A DNA stretch of 64,000 nt from the NCBI RefSeq assembly GCF_007004065.1, contig NZ_VFSV01000007.1:1-64000 (forward strand). The letters run 5' to 3'. Of this stretch, positions 17,973 through 28,224 are shown in pieces; within the stretch, counting starts at the first letter, position 1, and every line of letters begins with the position of its first letter. The stretch comes from Palleronia caenipelagi (lineage in GTDB: Bacteria > Pseudomonadota > Alphaproteobacteria > Rhodobacterales > Rhodobacteraceae). The notes beneath the pieces were generated by a model. That model ran no database searches, was not told the DNA's origin, and worked only from the letters and a program-made list of their open reading frames with translations. The translations under genes and the position numbers were made by a program.

Positions 17973-19238
17973 TCAGAGCCACTCCGGTAGCGTATCGCGT
18001 CCCAGCATCTCGTCAATCGTTGGGCGCGGGCGGATGACGGCGCTGTGATCGCCTTTCACGAGCACTTCGGGCACGAGAGGGCGCGAATTATACTCGCTCG
18101 ACATTACCGCACCATAGGCTCCGGCAGAGCGAAACGCGATCAGATCGCCCTCTTTGAGCGGCGGCAGGGGACGGGAACGGGCAAAGGTGTCGCCGCTCTC
18201 GCAGACCGGTCCGACGATGTCGGCTTCTTCGAGGGCGACGCCGGCCTCGGGTTCGATCAGCGTGACCACATCGTGATGGGCGCCATACATGGCCGGGCGG
18301 ATCATGTCGTTCATCGCAGCGTCAACGATGATCCAGCGGCGGTCGGATTCTTCCTTGACGTAGATAACCTTAGCCACAAGGACACCCGCATTGCCGGAGA
18401 TCAGGCGGCCGGGTTCGATCTCGATTTCGCAGCCAAGATCGCCGACGGTGCGCTTGATCAGCGCGCCGTAGTCCGAAGGCAGGGGGGGCGCTTCGTTGCT
18501 GCGGGCATAGGGGATGCCGAGGCCACCGCCCAGGTCCAGACGGCGAATGTCGTGACCATCGGCGCGGAGCTGGCGGGTCAGTTCGGCGATCTTCAGATAG
18601 GCCTGCTCGAAAGGGTCGAGCGAAGTGAGCTGAGAGCCGATATGGACGTCCACACCCACCACCTCGATCCCGGGCAGGGAAGCAGCCAGCGCGTAAATGT
18701 CGCGGGCGCGGTCGATGGGGACGCCGAATTTGTCCTGCTTGCGGCCGGTGGCGATCTTCTCGTGGGTCTTGGCATCCACGTCGGGATTGACCCGGAGCGT
18801 GATAGGCGCCGTCTTGCCCAGACCGCTGGCGACCTCGGAGAGCGCGCGCAGCTCCGGCTCGCTCTCCACATTGAACTGGCGGATGCCGCCGGTCAAAGCG
18901 AGGGCCATCTCTTCACGTGTTTTCCCGACGCCGGAGAACACGATGCGGTCGCCCGTCACTCCCGCTGCCTTCGCACGGGCATATTCGCCGCCCGAGACCA
19001 CATCCATGCCGGCACCGAGATCGCCCAAAAGCTTGAGCACGGCGAGATTCGACAAGGATTTCATGGCGAAGCAGACCAGATGATCGAGCCCGGAGAGCGC
19101 TTCGTCGAAGAGTTGATAATGGCGGACAAGCGTGGCGGCGGAATAGCAGTAGAAAGGGGTGCCGATCTCGGAGGCGATCGCCGCGAGGTCCACATCCTCG
19201 GCCATCAGCCGTCCGTCGCGATAGAGAAAGTGATCCAT
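17973..19238 (-). CDS. lysA: Diaminopimelate decarboxylase
   Basis: 421 residues, the standard length. A PLP-dependent fold-III enzyme making L-lysine from meso-diaminopimelate, the last step of lysine synthesis. Lys60 in VCFAMKSLSNLAVL binds PLP. HIGSQLTSLDPF, RLDLGGGLGIPY, EIEPGRLISGNAG and the CESGDTFARSRPLP block holding the Cys of the partner subunit's active site are all present. asd, an earlier enzyme of the same pathway, lies at 28.2 kb. The TIGR02302 gene follows after 39 bp. Confidence 0.97.
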   Translation of the reverse strand: MDHFLYRDGRLMAEDVDLAAIASEIGTPFYCYSAATLVRHYQLFDEALSGLDHLVCFAMKSLSNLAVLKLLGDLGAGMDVVSGGEYARAKAAGVTGDRIVFSGVGKTREEMALALTGGIRQFNVESEPELRALSEVASGLGKTAPITLRVNPDVDAKTHEKIATGRKQDKFGVPIDRARDIYALAASLPGIEVVGVDVHIGSQLTSLDPFEQAYLKIAELTRQLRADGHDIRRLDLGGGLGIPYARSNEAPPLPSDYGALIKRTVGDLGCEIEIEPGRLISGNAGVLVAKVIYVKEESDRRWIIVDAAMNDMIRPAMYGAHHDVVTLIEPEAGVALEEADIVGPVCESGDTFARSRPLPPLKEGDLIAFRSAGAYGAVMSSEYNSRPLVPEVLVKGDHSAVIRPRPTIDEMLGRDTLPEWL

Positions 19239-19349
19239 GGTCCGACCTGTCCAGCGGGGCGGCTGCGCCGCATATGATTAACGCCCGCCTGACGGCGGGG
19301 GTGCCTCCGGCGGGGGTATTTTGTGACACGAAGAAAAACAAGGGTACGG

Positions 19350-19387
19350 CAAACGAAAAGCCCCCCGGACCGGGTGGCACGGGGGGC
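19350..19387 (-). terminator. Rho-independent terminator of rpsU
   Basis: GCCCCCCG (19360-19367) pairs with CGGGGGGC (19380-19387); read leftwards the stem runs into TTTTCGTTT. It lies 28 bp after the rpsU stop. Confidence 0.75.
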
Positions 19388-19414
19388 GAAAGATCTGGCT
19401 TCAGCCTTTGGGTC

Positions 19415-19621
19415 TCAGAGAAGACCTTCGCGCTGGGCCTTCTTGCGAGCGAGTTTCCGCTGGCGACGGATCGCCTCGGCCTTCTCGCGAGCTTTCTTCT
19501 CAGACGGCTTCTCGAAATGCTGCTTGAGCTTCATCTCACGAAAAACGCCCTCACGCTGGAGCTTTTTCTTGAGCGCGCGAAGCGCCTGATCGACATTGTT
19601 GTCGCGAACGCTGACCTGCAT
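19415..19621 (-). CDS. rpsU: 30S ribosomal protein S21 (bS21)
   Basis: 68 residues: begins [20 protein letters not shown] and ends with a long basic helix ([17 protein letters not shown]). bS21 helps the 30S subunit select mRNA at initiation. It is divergent from the COQ9-family gene, an arrangement so conserved in alphaproteobacteria that the latter family was named for it. Confidence 0.97.
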   Translation of the reverse strand: MQVSVRDNNVDQALRALKKKLQREGVFREMKLKQHFEKPSEKKAREKAEAIRRQRKLARKKAQREGLL

Positions 19622-19763
19622 GTGGTTTTCACCACCTTTCTAATCTGGAGTTTCGGTCATTTGCAGGAGTGGCTCACCTAGTCGGTCTGCGATGATTTGT
19701 CCAGATGGTGCTGCCAATGCCGCTGAAACGGGTTACATGAAGGTCGTTGCGAAAGGAGAGACC

Positions 19764-20450
19764 ATGCAGGATCCGAGGGACAAGCTACTGGATGCGGCGC
19801 TGATGCATGTGGCGTTCGACGGCTGGAGCGACGCAACTCTGGGACAAGCGGCCCGGGATGTGGGGATAAGCATGCCGGAGGCGAAGGCTCTGTTCCCGCG
19901 CGGCGGCGTCGACATGGCCAAGGCCTATCATCTGCGCTGTGACCGTGAACTCAGTACGAAGGTGAAAGCAGCGGATCTGGCGGATCTGCGCTACAGCGAG
20001 AAGGTGGCCGAGGTGATCTGGCTGCGGCTTGACGGCCTCGATCGCGAGGCCGTGCGACGGGGCATGGCTGTGTTTTCTCTGCCGTTCTACGCGGGTGAAG
20101 GCGCGAAGCTAGTCTGGAGTACGGCGGATGCCATCTGGAATGCGCTGGGCGACAGTTCCACTGACGGCAATTGGTACACGAAGCGCATGACGCTGTCGGG
20201 AGTTTACAGTTCGGTGGTGCTCTATTGGCTTGGGGACAGTTCGCCGGGATATTCAGCAACGCGGGATTTTATCGACCGACGAATCGGTGATGTGATGCGG
20301 TTCCAGAAGGTGAAATCGGCGGTGAATGGAAATCCGCTGGGGCGGTTGATGATGTCGGGGCCCAATTTTCTCATGTCGCGGGTCCAGGCGCCGGTGCGAC
20401 CACCGCAGGGGTTCCCCGGGGCGATCTTTGGCGAGGGCGAAAATGGCTGA
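19764..20450 (+). CDS. COQ9-family protein (rpsU-divergently transcribed protein)
   Basis: 228 residues from ATG 19764, with AAGGAGA upstream; earlier in-frame starts lack a binding site. The N-terminal half DKLLDAALMHVAFDGWSDATLGQAARDVG is a TetR-like helix-turn-helix fold, as in COQ9/TIGR02396 proteins. The C-terminal half DGNWYTKRMTLSGVYSSVVLYWLGD is the lipid-binding COQ9 domain. Eukaryotic COQ9 presents ubiquinone intermediates to COQ7; a similar role is inferred here. It overlaps the next gene, a quinone oxidoreductase, by eight bases. Confidence 0.93.
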   Translation: MQDPRDKLLDAALMHVAFDGWSDATLGQAARDVGISMPEAKALFPRGGVDMAKAYHLRCDRELSTKVKAADLADLRYSEKVAEVIWLRLDGLDREAVRRGMAVFSLPFYAGEGAKLVWSTADAIWNALGDSSTDGNWYTKRMTLSGVYSSVVLYWLGDSSPGYSATRDFIDRRIGDVMRFQKVKSAVNGNPLGRLMMSGPNFLMSRVQAPVRPPQGFPGAIFGEGENG

Positions 20451-21429
20451 TCAGATGCGTGTGATCGAGATCTCAGGGCCGGGCGGGCCAGAGGTGCTCG
20501 TGCCCGCCACCCGTGCAAGGCCTGAGCCCGGAGCGGGCGAGGTTGTGATTCGGGTGGCTTATGCCGGGGTGAACCGGCCCGACGCGTTGCAGCGGGCGGG
20601 GGCGTATGATCCGCCACCGGGAGCATCGGATTTGCCGGGACTCGAATGCTCGGGCGAGGTCGTCGCGGCGGGCGCGGGGGCAGAGGCTCTCGTCGGACAA
20701 CAGGTCTGCGCACTTTTGCCTGGAGGGGGCTATGCTGAATACGTCCGTTGCCCCGCCGCCCATTGCCTGCCGGTTCCGGAGGGCTTGTCCCTGCGAGAAG
20801 CGGCGGCTCTGCCCGAAACCTGTTTTACCGTCTGGACGAATGTGTTCCGTCGGGGATCTTTGCGAGGGGGCGAGACGCTGCTGATCCACGGAGGGTCTTC
20901 GGGAATTGGAACGACGGCGATCCAGCTGGCCCATGCACGCGGCGCGCGGGTTGTAACCACCGCGGGCTCTGCGGAAAAATGCGCGGCCTGCGAGCGGCTT
21001 GGGGCGGAGCGAGCGATCAACTATCGTGAGGAGGATTTCGTCAGCGTGCTTAAGGACATGGGCGGCGCGGACGTGATCCTCGACATGGTGGGCGGCGACT
21101 ATATCCCGCGCAACGTCCGGGCGCTGAAGCCTGACGGGCGGCTGGTGATGATCGCCTTCCTGGGTGGTCCGAAAGCCGAGCTGAACTTTGCGCAGGTGAT
21201 GACGAAGCGGCTGACGCTCACCGGGTCTACCCTCCGTCCCCAGAGCGACGAGGCCAAGGCGCAGATCGCACGGGAACTGAAGGCGGAGGTCTGGCCGCTG
21301 ATCGCTGATGGCCGGATCGGGCCGGTAATGGATCAGTTGTTTCCGCTGGAAGAGGCCGCGGCGGCTCATGCCCGAATGGAGAGCTCCGGGCACATCGGCA
21401 AGATCGTGCTGGAGGTGGCGGGCGGCTGA
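20443..21429 (+). CDS. NAD(P)H-quinone oxidoreductase, PIG3/QOR type
   Basis: 328 residues from ATG 20443 (MADQMRVIEIS). A zinc-free member of the medium-chain dehydrogenase superfamily: AYAGVNRPDALQRAGAY, PGLECSGEVVAAG and the NADP motif LIHGGSSGIGTTAIQLA. The AGVNRPDALQR motif is typical of the PIG3 subgroup of NADPH-quinone reductases. Coupled to the COQ9-family gene by an 8-base overlap, consistent with quinone metabolism. Confidence 0.92.
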   Translation: MADQMRVIEISGPGGPEVLVPATRARPEPGAGEVVIRVAYAGVNRPDALQRAGAYDPPPGASDLPGLECSGEVVAAGAGAEALVGQQVCALLPGGGYAEYVRCPAAHCLPVPEGLSLREAAALPETCFTVWTNVFRRGSLRGGETLLIHGGSSGIGTTAIQLAHARGARVVTTAGSAEKCAACERLGAERAINYREEDFVSVLKDMGGADVILDMVGGDYIPRNVRALKPDGRLVMIAFLGGPKAELNFAQVMTKRLTLTGSTLRPQSDEAKAQIARELKAEVWPLIADGRIGPVMDQLFPLEEAAAAHARMESSGHIGKIVLEVAGG

Positions 21430-21439
21430 CCCGTCCCCC

Positions 21440-22075
21440 TTAGCGGATCGGGTCGAAGATCGCAGATTTCGCCTGGCAATCCCTGATTACATCGGCGCCG
21501 CAGCGCCGGGGCGTGAGATCGTCGCGGTCGAGGCAGATCCGCACCTCCTGAATACGGTTGTCGCGGCAGGTCACGGTCAGGGCATCCGGAAAGAGGCCGG
21601 GGTTTTCGTTGAGGAAAGCCTCTTCGATCAGGCGGGCGGGCAAGGTCACGGGCGCCGTGAGTTTGCGCAGGGTGGCCGGGCGCGTTACGCCGTCATAGGC
21701 TTCGCGCGCCTGCTCGAAATAGGCTTCGGGCGAGAGGCCAGAGCAGCGCCCATGTTTCTTCCACTGATACCACGCGGAGCCGGAGCTGCCCATAATATCG
21801 ACCATGGCAGCGGTTTGGCGTTTCGATGGATCGCGGGCGCTGGTGCGGCAATATTCCGGGTAGCCGCGCTCATACTGGGGCCAGAGCCCGTGCAGCACCC
21901 AACCCAGCGGCTTATCGCATTGAGGGCTGTCGCGGCCATCCCCTTCGAGGGCGCACCAGTTCGGGGACCATGACAACGCCATGACGTAGTAGTCGAACTC
22001 GCCGGCTTTGTCCTCGGCCAGAGCGCCGCCCGCCCAGACAAGGACCGCGATAAGGGTGCTCAGAATGTGACGCAT
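21440..22075 (-). CDS. Secreted RNase T2-family protein
   Basis: 211 residues. A signal peptide (MRHILSTLIAVLVWAGGALA) directs it to the periplasm. Conserved site 1 is intact: LHGLWPQ with His62. Site 2 reads WYQWKKHGRCSGL, giving Lys and His108, but the Glu found in the classical HEWxKHG motif is Gln here. The six or more Cys would form disulfides after export. RNase T2 enzymes cut single-stranded RNA through a 2',3'-cyclic phosphate. It is convergent with the quinone oxidoreductase gene, 10 bp apart. Confidence 0.88.
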   Translation of the reverse strand: MRHILSTLIAVLVWAGGALAEDKAGEFDYYVMALSWSPNWCALEGDGRDSPQCDKPLGWVLHGLWPQYERGYPEYCRTSARDPSKRQTAAMVDIMGSSGSAWYQWKKHGRCSGLSPEAYFEQAREAYDGVTRPATLRKLTAPVTLPARLIEEAFLNENPGLFPDALTVTCRDNRIQEVRICLDRDDLTPRRCGADVIRDCQAKSAIFDPIR

Positions 22076-22207
22076 TTGCTTCTTCCCTTTGGCACTTGGG
22101 ATCTTTATATCGTTCGCGAGTTCCCCGACAATGCGAACTTGGTCCAGAACGCGGGCCGCCCCTCACGGGGCATGTCGCATCATGTCCAGAGGTTAAGGAG
22201 ACATTCC

Positions 22208-22990
22208 ATGGCTGACAAACCGATCATGGCAAAAGCCACCGCCGTCTGGCTGGTGGACAACACGACGCTGACCTTTAAGCAGGTCGCCGATTTCTGTGGG
22301 CTGCATGAGCTGGAGGTGCAGGGCATTGCCGATGGCGATGTGGCCGCCGGTGTGAAGGGCTTTGATCCGATCACCAATAACCAGCTCACCGCCGAGGAAA
22401 TCGAGGTCGCCGAAAAGGACCCGCTCCACAAGCTGAAGTTGAAGTTCAACCCTGCCGCCGTGGGCGAGGAAAAGCGTCGTGGCCCCCGGTACACGCCCCT
22501 GTCCAAGCGTCAGGACCGCCCCGCCTCGATCCTGTGGATGGTAAAATTCCACCCCGAACTGGCCGACAGCCAGATTGCGAAACTCGTAGGCACCACGAAG
22601 CCGACCATTCAGGCGATCCGCGAGCGCACCCACTGGAATATCCAGAACCTTCAGCCGGTGGATCCGGTGGCGCTGGGCCTGTGTAAGCAGTCCGAGCTCG
22701 ACCGCGAAGTGCAGAAAGCCGCCGCTAAGAAGGCCAAGGAAGGCACGGTGATGAGCGACGAGGAGCGTCGCAAGCTGGTGTCCACCGAGCAGAGCCTTGC
22801 TGCCGATCCCGAGCCGAAAATGCCGTCATCAATTTCGGGTCTGGAGACATTTACTCTGACCGGCAACGATTCTGACGAGACTGAGAACGATCCGTTTGGG
22901 GGATCCGACAGCCGCGATGTGAGCGACGCCGACAGCTTCTTCAACCTGCCCCATGGTGAAGGGGATGAGGACGAAGACGAACAGCCCTGA
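22208..22990 (+). CDS. trcR: DUF1013 cell-cycle regulator-like protein (TrcR type)
   Basis: 260 residues from ATG 22208 with AAGGAG upstream; the open frame from 22067 is not supported. An N-terminal helix-turn-helix-like segment TTLTFKQVADFCGLHELEVQGIADG, a central DRPASILWMVKFHPELADSQIAKLVGTTKPTI second HTH and a long acidic C-terminal tail ending GEGDEDEDEQ. This is the DUF1013 family, confined to alphaproteobacteria and annotated as transcriptional regulator TrcR. DNA binding through the HTH is expected from the family; targets are unknown. acpS follows after 18 bp. Confidence 0.85.
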   Translation: MADKPIMAKATAVWLVDNTTLTFKQVADFCGLHELEVQGIADGDVAAGVKGFDPITNNQLTAEEIEVAEKDPLHKLKLKFNPAAVGEEKRRGPRYTPLSKRQDRPASILWMVKFHPELADSQIAKLVGTTKPTIQAIRERTHWNIQNLQPVDPVALGLCKQSELDREVQKAAAKKAKEGTVMSDEERRKLVSTEQSLAADPEPKMPSSISGLETFTLTGNDSDETENDPFGGSDSRDVSDADSFFNLPHGEGDEDEDEQP

Positions 22991-23008
22991 TCGGTTCGGG
23001 ACTCCGCG

Positions 23009-23425
23009 ATGATCCTCGGGATTGGAACCGACCTTGCCAATATCGACCGCATTGCGGGAGTGCTGGACCGCTTTGGCGACCGCTTCCGCAATCGGGTCTT
23101 TACCGAGGCCGAGCAGCGCAAGGCCGAAGCGCGGGCCGATTCGGTCGGTACCTACGCCAAACGCTGGGCGGCCAAGGAAGCGTGCTCCAAGGCGCTGGGC
23201 ACTGGCCTCAGGATGGGCATCGCGTGGAAGGATATGGCGGTGACCAACCTGCCCACGGGCCAGCCCGTGATGCACGTCACCGGCTGGGCGGCTGAGCGTC
23301 TGGCCTCCATGACCCCGCCGGGACATGAGTCCATCATCCACGTCACGCTGACCGACGACCACCCCTGGGCACAGGCCTTCGTGGTGATAGAGGCGCGGCC
23401 TGTTGAGGCGGCACTGCCTGCGTGA
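23009..23425 (+). CDS. acpS: Holo-[acyl-carrier-protein] synthase
   Basis: 138 residues. AcpS attaches the 4'-phosphopantetheine arm of CoA to acyl carrier protein. The Mg-binding Asp8 in [15 protein letters not shown] and Glu in [14 protein letters not shown] are present, together with the FTEAE motif. It is 18 bp downstream of the DUF1013 gene. In many alphaproteobacteria acpS sits next to lepB and pdxJ; those are absent here. Confidence 0.97.
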   Translation: MILGIGTDLANIDRIAGVLDRFGDRFRNRVFTEAEQRKAEARADSVGTYAKRWAAKEACSKALGTGLRMGIAWKDMAVTNLPTGQPVMHVTGWAAERLASMTPPGHESIIHVTLTDDHPWAQAFVVIEARPVEAALPA

Positions 23426-23461
23426 GCCATACGGGCGCAGGCTTGATACCGGGAAACGCGA

Positions 23462-23486
23462 TGGCCCCGCCACTTGGACGGGGCCA
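23462..23486. terminator. Hairpin between convergent acpS and clpB
   Basis: TGGCCCCG (23462-23469) pairs perfectly with CGGGGCCA (23479-23486) across a 9-base loop. There is no T-run on either side, so its role as a terminator is uncertain; its place just after both stops favours it. Confidence 0.4.
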
Positions 23487-23494
23487 ATCAGTGT

Positions 23495-26110
<2,616 letters not shown>

Positions 26111-26182
26111 GTCTCTCTCCTCTATCAAGCACCCCTGTTTGGCGGCCTGCTCTGGCAGCGCCGTCCCCCGGGGCCTCGCTTA

Positions 26183-26214
26183 AAATGTGGAGATGATTTG
26201 CGCGGGATCAAGGG
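26183..26214 (-). promoter_or_regulatory. Heat-shock (RpoH) promoter of clpB
   Basis: Read leftwards: CCCTTGAT (26214-26207), a 16-base spacer, then CCACATTT (26190-26183), close to the RpoH consensus CCCTTGAA-N13-17-CCCCATTT with one mismatch in each box. The leader to the clpB ATG would be about 65 bases. Confidence 0.7.
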
Positions 26215-26236
26215 TGCAATGTTGCAAAATTGCACC
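26213..26236. repeat. Inverted repeat upstream of clpB
   Basis: GGTGCAAT (26213-26220) and ATTGCACC (26229-26236) are perfect inverted arms around GTTGCAAA; inside, TGCAA-AA-TTGCA is a second small palindrome. It touches the -35 box of the clpB promoter. Operator or hairpin, not decided. Confidence 0.45.
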
Positions 26237-26269
26237 GCCGATTTGGTCCCTCTTGCCGGCTCGTCCGCC

Positions 26270-26425
26270 TCAGTCGCCGGCGCCCTCTGCGGTGTCCGCC
26301 TCTATGGTCACCTCGCCACGGGGGGACTGTACGACCAGAGTCCCCGCAAGGATCGCCGCCGCTGCGGTCGCGAGGACCGCGAAAGCGAGCCATTTGCCGC
26401 GTTTGTTTCCTCGTTCAATGCTCAT
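26270..26425 (-). CDS. Small single-pass membrane protein, unknown
   Basis: 51 residues from ATG 26425, with AAGGGG upstream. MSIERGNKRGK is a basic N-terminus, followed by one hydrophobic helix (about residues 12-31, LAFAVLATAAAAILAGTLVV) and a short acidic tail. The orientation rule predicts a cytoplasmic N-terminus and a periplasmic tail. No family recognised. It lies upstream of clpB on the same strand, 159 bp away, and is divergent from pyrF. Confidence 0.6.
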   Translation of the reverse strand: MSIERGNKRGKWLAFAVLATAAAAILAGTLVVQSPRGEVTIEADTAEGAGD

Positions 26426-26536
26426 GTCAGCCCCTTGCGCTCCGCCCATCCTTGGCCCACTGACCTGACGCAGACAGCGAGCGGTGCCTCTCCCGAAGAT
26501 GTCGCCAGCGCGCGCCGATTTCAAGGAGGAACGACA

Positions 26537-27229
26537 ATGTCCGATGATCGCCTGATTGTGGCTCTGGATGTCCCTGACGCGCTTTCGGCGCTCGCTCTGG
26601 CCGATATGCTCGGCGAGCATGTGGGGTTCTACAAAATCGGTTTGGGGATGCTGACCGGCGGGGGGCTCGCCGCCGCGCAGGAGCTGAAAGACGAGCGCGG
26701 CAAGCGCATTTTCCTCGACATGAAACTCTTTGACATCGGTGCGACGGTCGAGGCGGCGGTGCGCGGGCTGGCGCGGTTCGACCTAGATTTCCTGACCGTC
26801 CACGGTGATCCTCATGTGGTGCGTGCGGCGATGGAGGGGGCTGCGGGCAGCAACACAAAGATCCTCGCTGTCACGGTGCTGACCTCGCTGGACCGGGGCG
26901 ATCTGGATGCCTGCCTGATCCGCGAGGGCGATGTGGCCGATCTGGTGCTGGAGCGCGCGGCGCGGGCCTTTGAGGCGGGCGCGGACGGGGTGATCGCCTC
27001 GCCCCACGAGGCCGCCGGCATTCGCGCGCTATCCGAGGCCGAAGGCCGTCTGATCGTCACGCCGGGAGTGCGACCGAGGGGAGCGGCCACAGGCGACCAG
27101 AAGCGGATCGCCACGCCGCGCGCTGCGCTTGACGCCGGGGCGGATCACATCGTGGTGGGGCGCCCCGTCTGGCAGGCGCAGAACCCCGTCCAGGCGGCGC
27201 GGGCCATTCTCGATGAGATCAAGGGCTGA
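26537..27229 (+). CDS. pyrF: Orotidine 5'-phosphate decarboxylase
   Basis: 230 residues from ATG 26537 with AAGGAGGA upstream; the earlier frame from 26012 overlaps clpB and is rejected. It makes UMP from OMP. The catalytic tetrad region FLDMKLFDIGATV holds Asp61, Lys63 and Asp66. VTPGVRPRG and HIVVGRPVW are the phosphate-binding loops. The phosphatase gene follows 6 bp downstream and is probably cotranscribed. Confidence 0.97.
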   Translation: MSDDRLIVALDVPDALSALALADMLGEHVGFYKIGLGMLTGGGLAAAQELKDERGKRIFLDMKLFDIGATVEAAVRGLARFDLDFLTVHGDPHVVRAAMEGAAGSNTKILAVTVLTSLDRGDLDACLIREGDVADLVLERAARAFEAGADGVIASPHEAAGIRALSEAEGRLIVTPGVRPRGAATGDQKRIATPRAALDAGADHIVVGRPVWQAQNPVQAARAILDEIKG

Positions 27230-27235
27230 CCTCCC

Positions 27236-28030
27236 ATGGCGATCTATGCCGTTGGCGATATTCATGGCCATCTCGACAAGCTCGACCGGGCGCTGGCGCT
27301 GATCGAAGCGGATGGCGGGCCGGAGGCGCAGATTGTGTTTCTCGGCGACTACGTAGACCGCGGCCCGGACAGCCGGGGGGTGTTGCAGCGCCTCATTGAC
27401 GGGCGGGATGGGGGCAAACCCTGGCGCTTTGTCCGGGGCAACCATGACCGGATGTTCCTGAACTTCCTCAATGTAGCCGAGATCCACGATCCCCAGATCA
27501 AGTCGGGGATAAGCTGGCTCAATCCGCGTTTGGGTGGCGACGGCACGATCGCCTCATATGGGCTGTCCGGGGCAGCCCAGTTTCTCAGCCCCGGCACGGG
27601 TGGTCGGGAAACGTTGGTGTCCTATCACCTGAAAGGTTCGTCACGGCTGGGATTGCACGAGTTAGTCGAGCACGCGGGCGAGGTCGTGCCGCAGGAACAC
27701 CGGGCATTTATCGCTCAGAGTGAGCTGTTTGTTGAGCTGGGTGCGTTCTTGTTCGTTCATGCGGGCATTCGACCCGGTGTGGCGCTGTCTGAGCAGAACG
27801 AAGAGGATCTGATTTGGATCCGCGATGGCTGGCTGGACTACACCGGGACGCTGCCGTGGCTCGTTGTCCACGGACATACGGCGATGGAGGCGCCGGTGCA
27901 CCACGGCAATCGCGTCAATCTCGATGGGGGGGCAGCCTATGGCCGGCCCCTTGTTCCGGCGGTGTTCGACGAGGGCCGTGTCTGGACCCTCGACGAAGCT
28001 GGTCGCCAACCGTTGATATCGGCCGGCTGA
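27236..28030 (+). CDS. PPP-family serine/threonine phosphatase-like metallophosphoesterase
   Basis: 264 residues. The three metal-binding signatures are intact: GDIHGH at the N-terminus, GDYVDRGPDS, and RGNHDRMF; VVHGHT near the C-terminus supplies a further His. These are the PPP phosphatase motifs, as in bacterial PrpA/PphA-type enzymes that dephosphorylate phosphoproteins or small phosphoesters. It is 6 bp after pyrF. The central part (about residues 80-160) is divergent, so the substrate is open. Confidence 0.88.
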   Translation: MAIYAVGDIHGHLDKLDRALALIEADGGPEAQIVFLGDYVDRGPDSRGVLQRLIDGRDGGKPWRFVRGNHDRMFLNFLNVAEIHDPQIKSGISWLNPRLGGDGTIASYGLSGAAQFLSPGTGGRETLVSYHLKGSSRLGLHELVEHAGEVVPQEHRAFIAQSELFVELGAFLFVHAGIRPGVALSEQNEEDLIWIRDGWLDYTGTLPWLVVHGHTAMEAPVHHGNRVNLDGGAAYGRPLVPAVFDEGRVWTLDEAGRQPLISAG

Positions 28031-28042
28031 ACCCGGAGCGGC

Positions 28043-28120
28043 TTACTTAGACTGCATGTAGTTGAAGACCGACAGGCCCAGCAGCGCCACGAGGATGATA
28101 AGAACGATAAAATACAGCAT
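28043..28120 (-). CDS. 25-residue single-helix membrane peptide
   Basis: Reading leftwards from ATG 28120 to TAA 28045-28043: a Met start, about 18 hydrophobic residues (LYFIVLIILVALLGLSVF), then NYMQSK. GGAG lies six bases upstream of the start (28127-28130). The hydrophobicity, the clean binding site and the lack of any other coding frame here support a real small protein. Function unknown; it could modulate a larger membrane complex. It is convergent with the phosphatase gene (12 bp) and divergent from asd. Confidence 0.6.
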   Translation of the reverse strand: MLYFIVLIILVALLGLSVFNYMQSK

Positions 28121-28159
28121 TTCTGTCTCCCGATTTCCAGTTTTCCGGTCCGGCACAGC

Positions 28160-28187
28160 CTGAACCCCTTTCACGCTACCTTAGAAT
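28160..28187 (+). promoter_or_regulatory. Probable promoter of asd
   Basis: CTGAAC (28160-28165), 16-base spacer, TAGAAT (28182-28187). The -10 box is good and the -35 moderate. Start of transcription near 28194 would leave a leader of about 30 bases. Confidence 0.45.
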
Positions 28188-28224
28188 AGAGTAAGGGACC
28201 GCGTCTTCAATGAAAGGGATCGAG

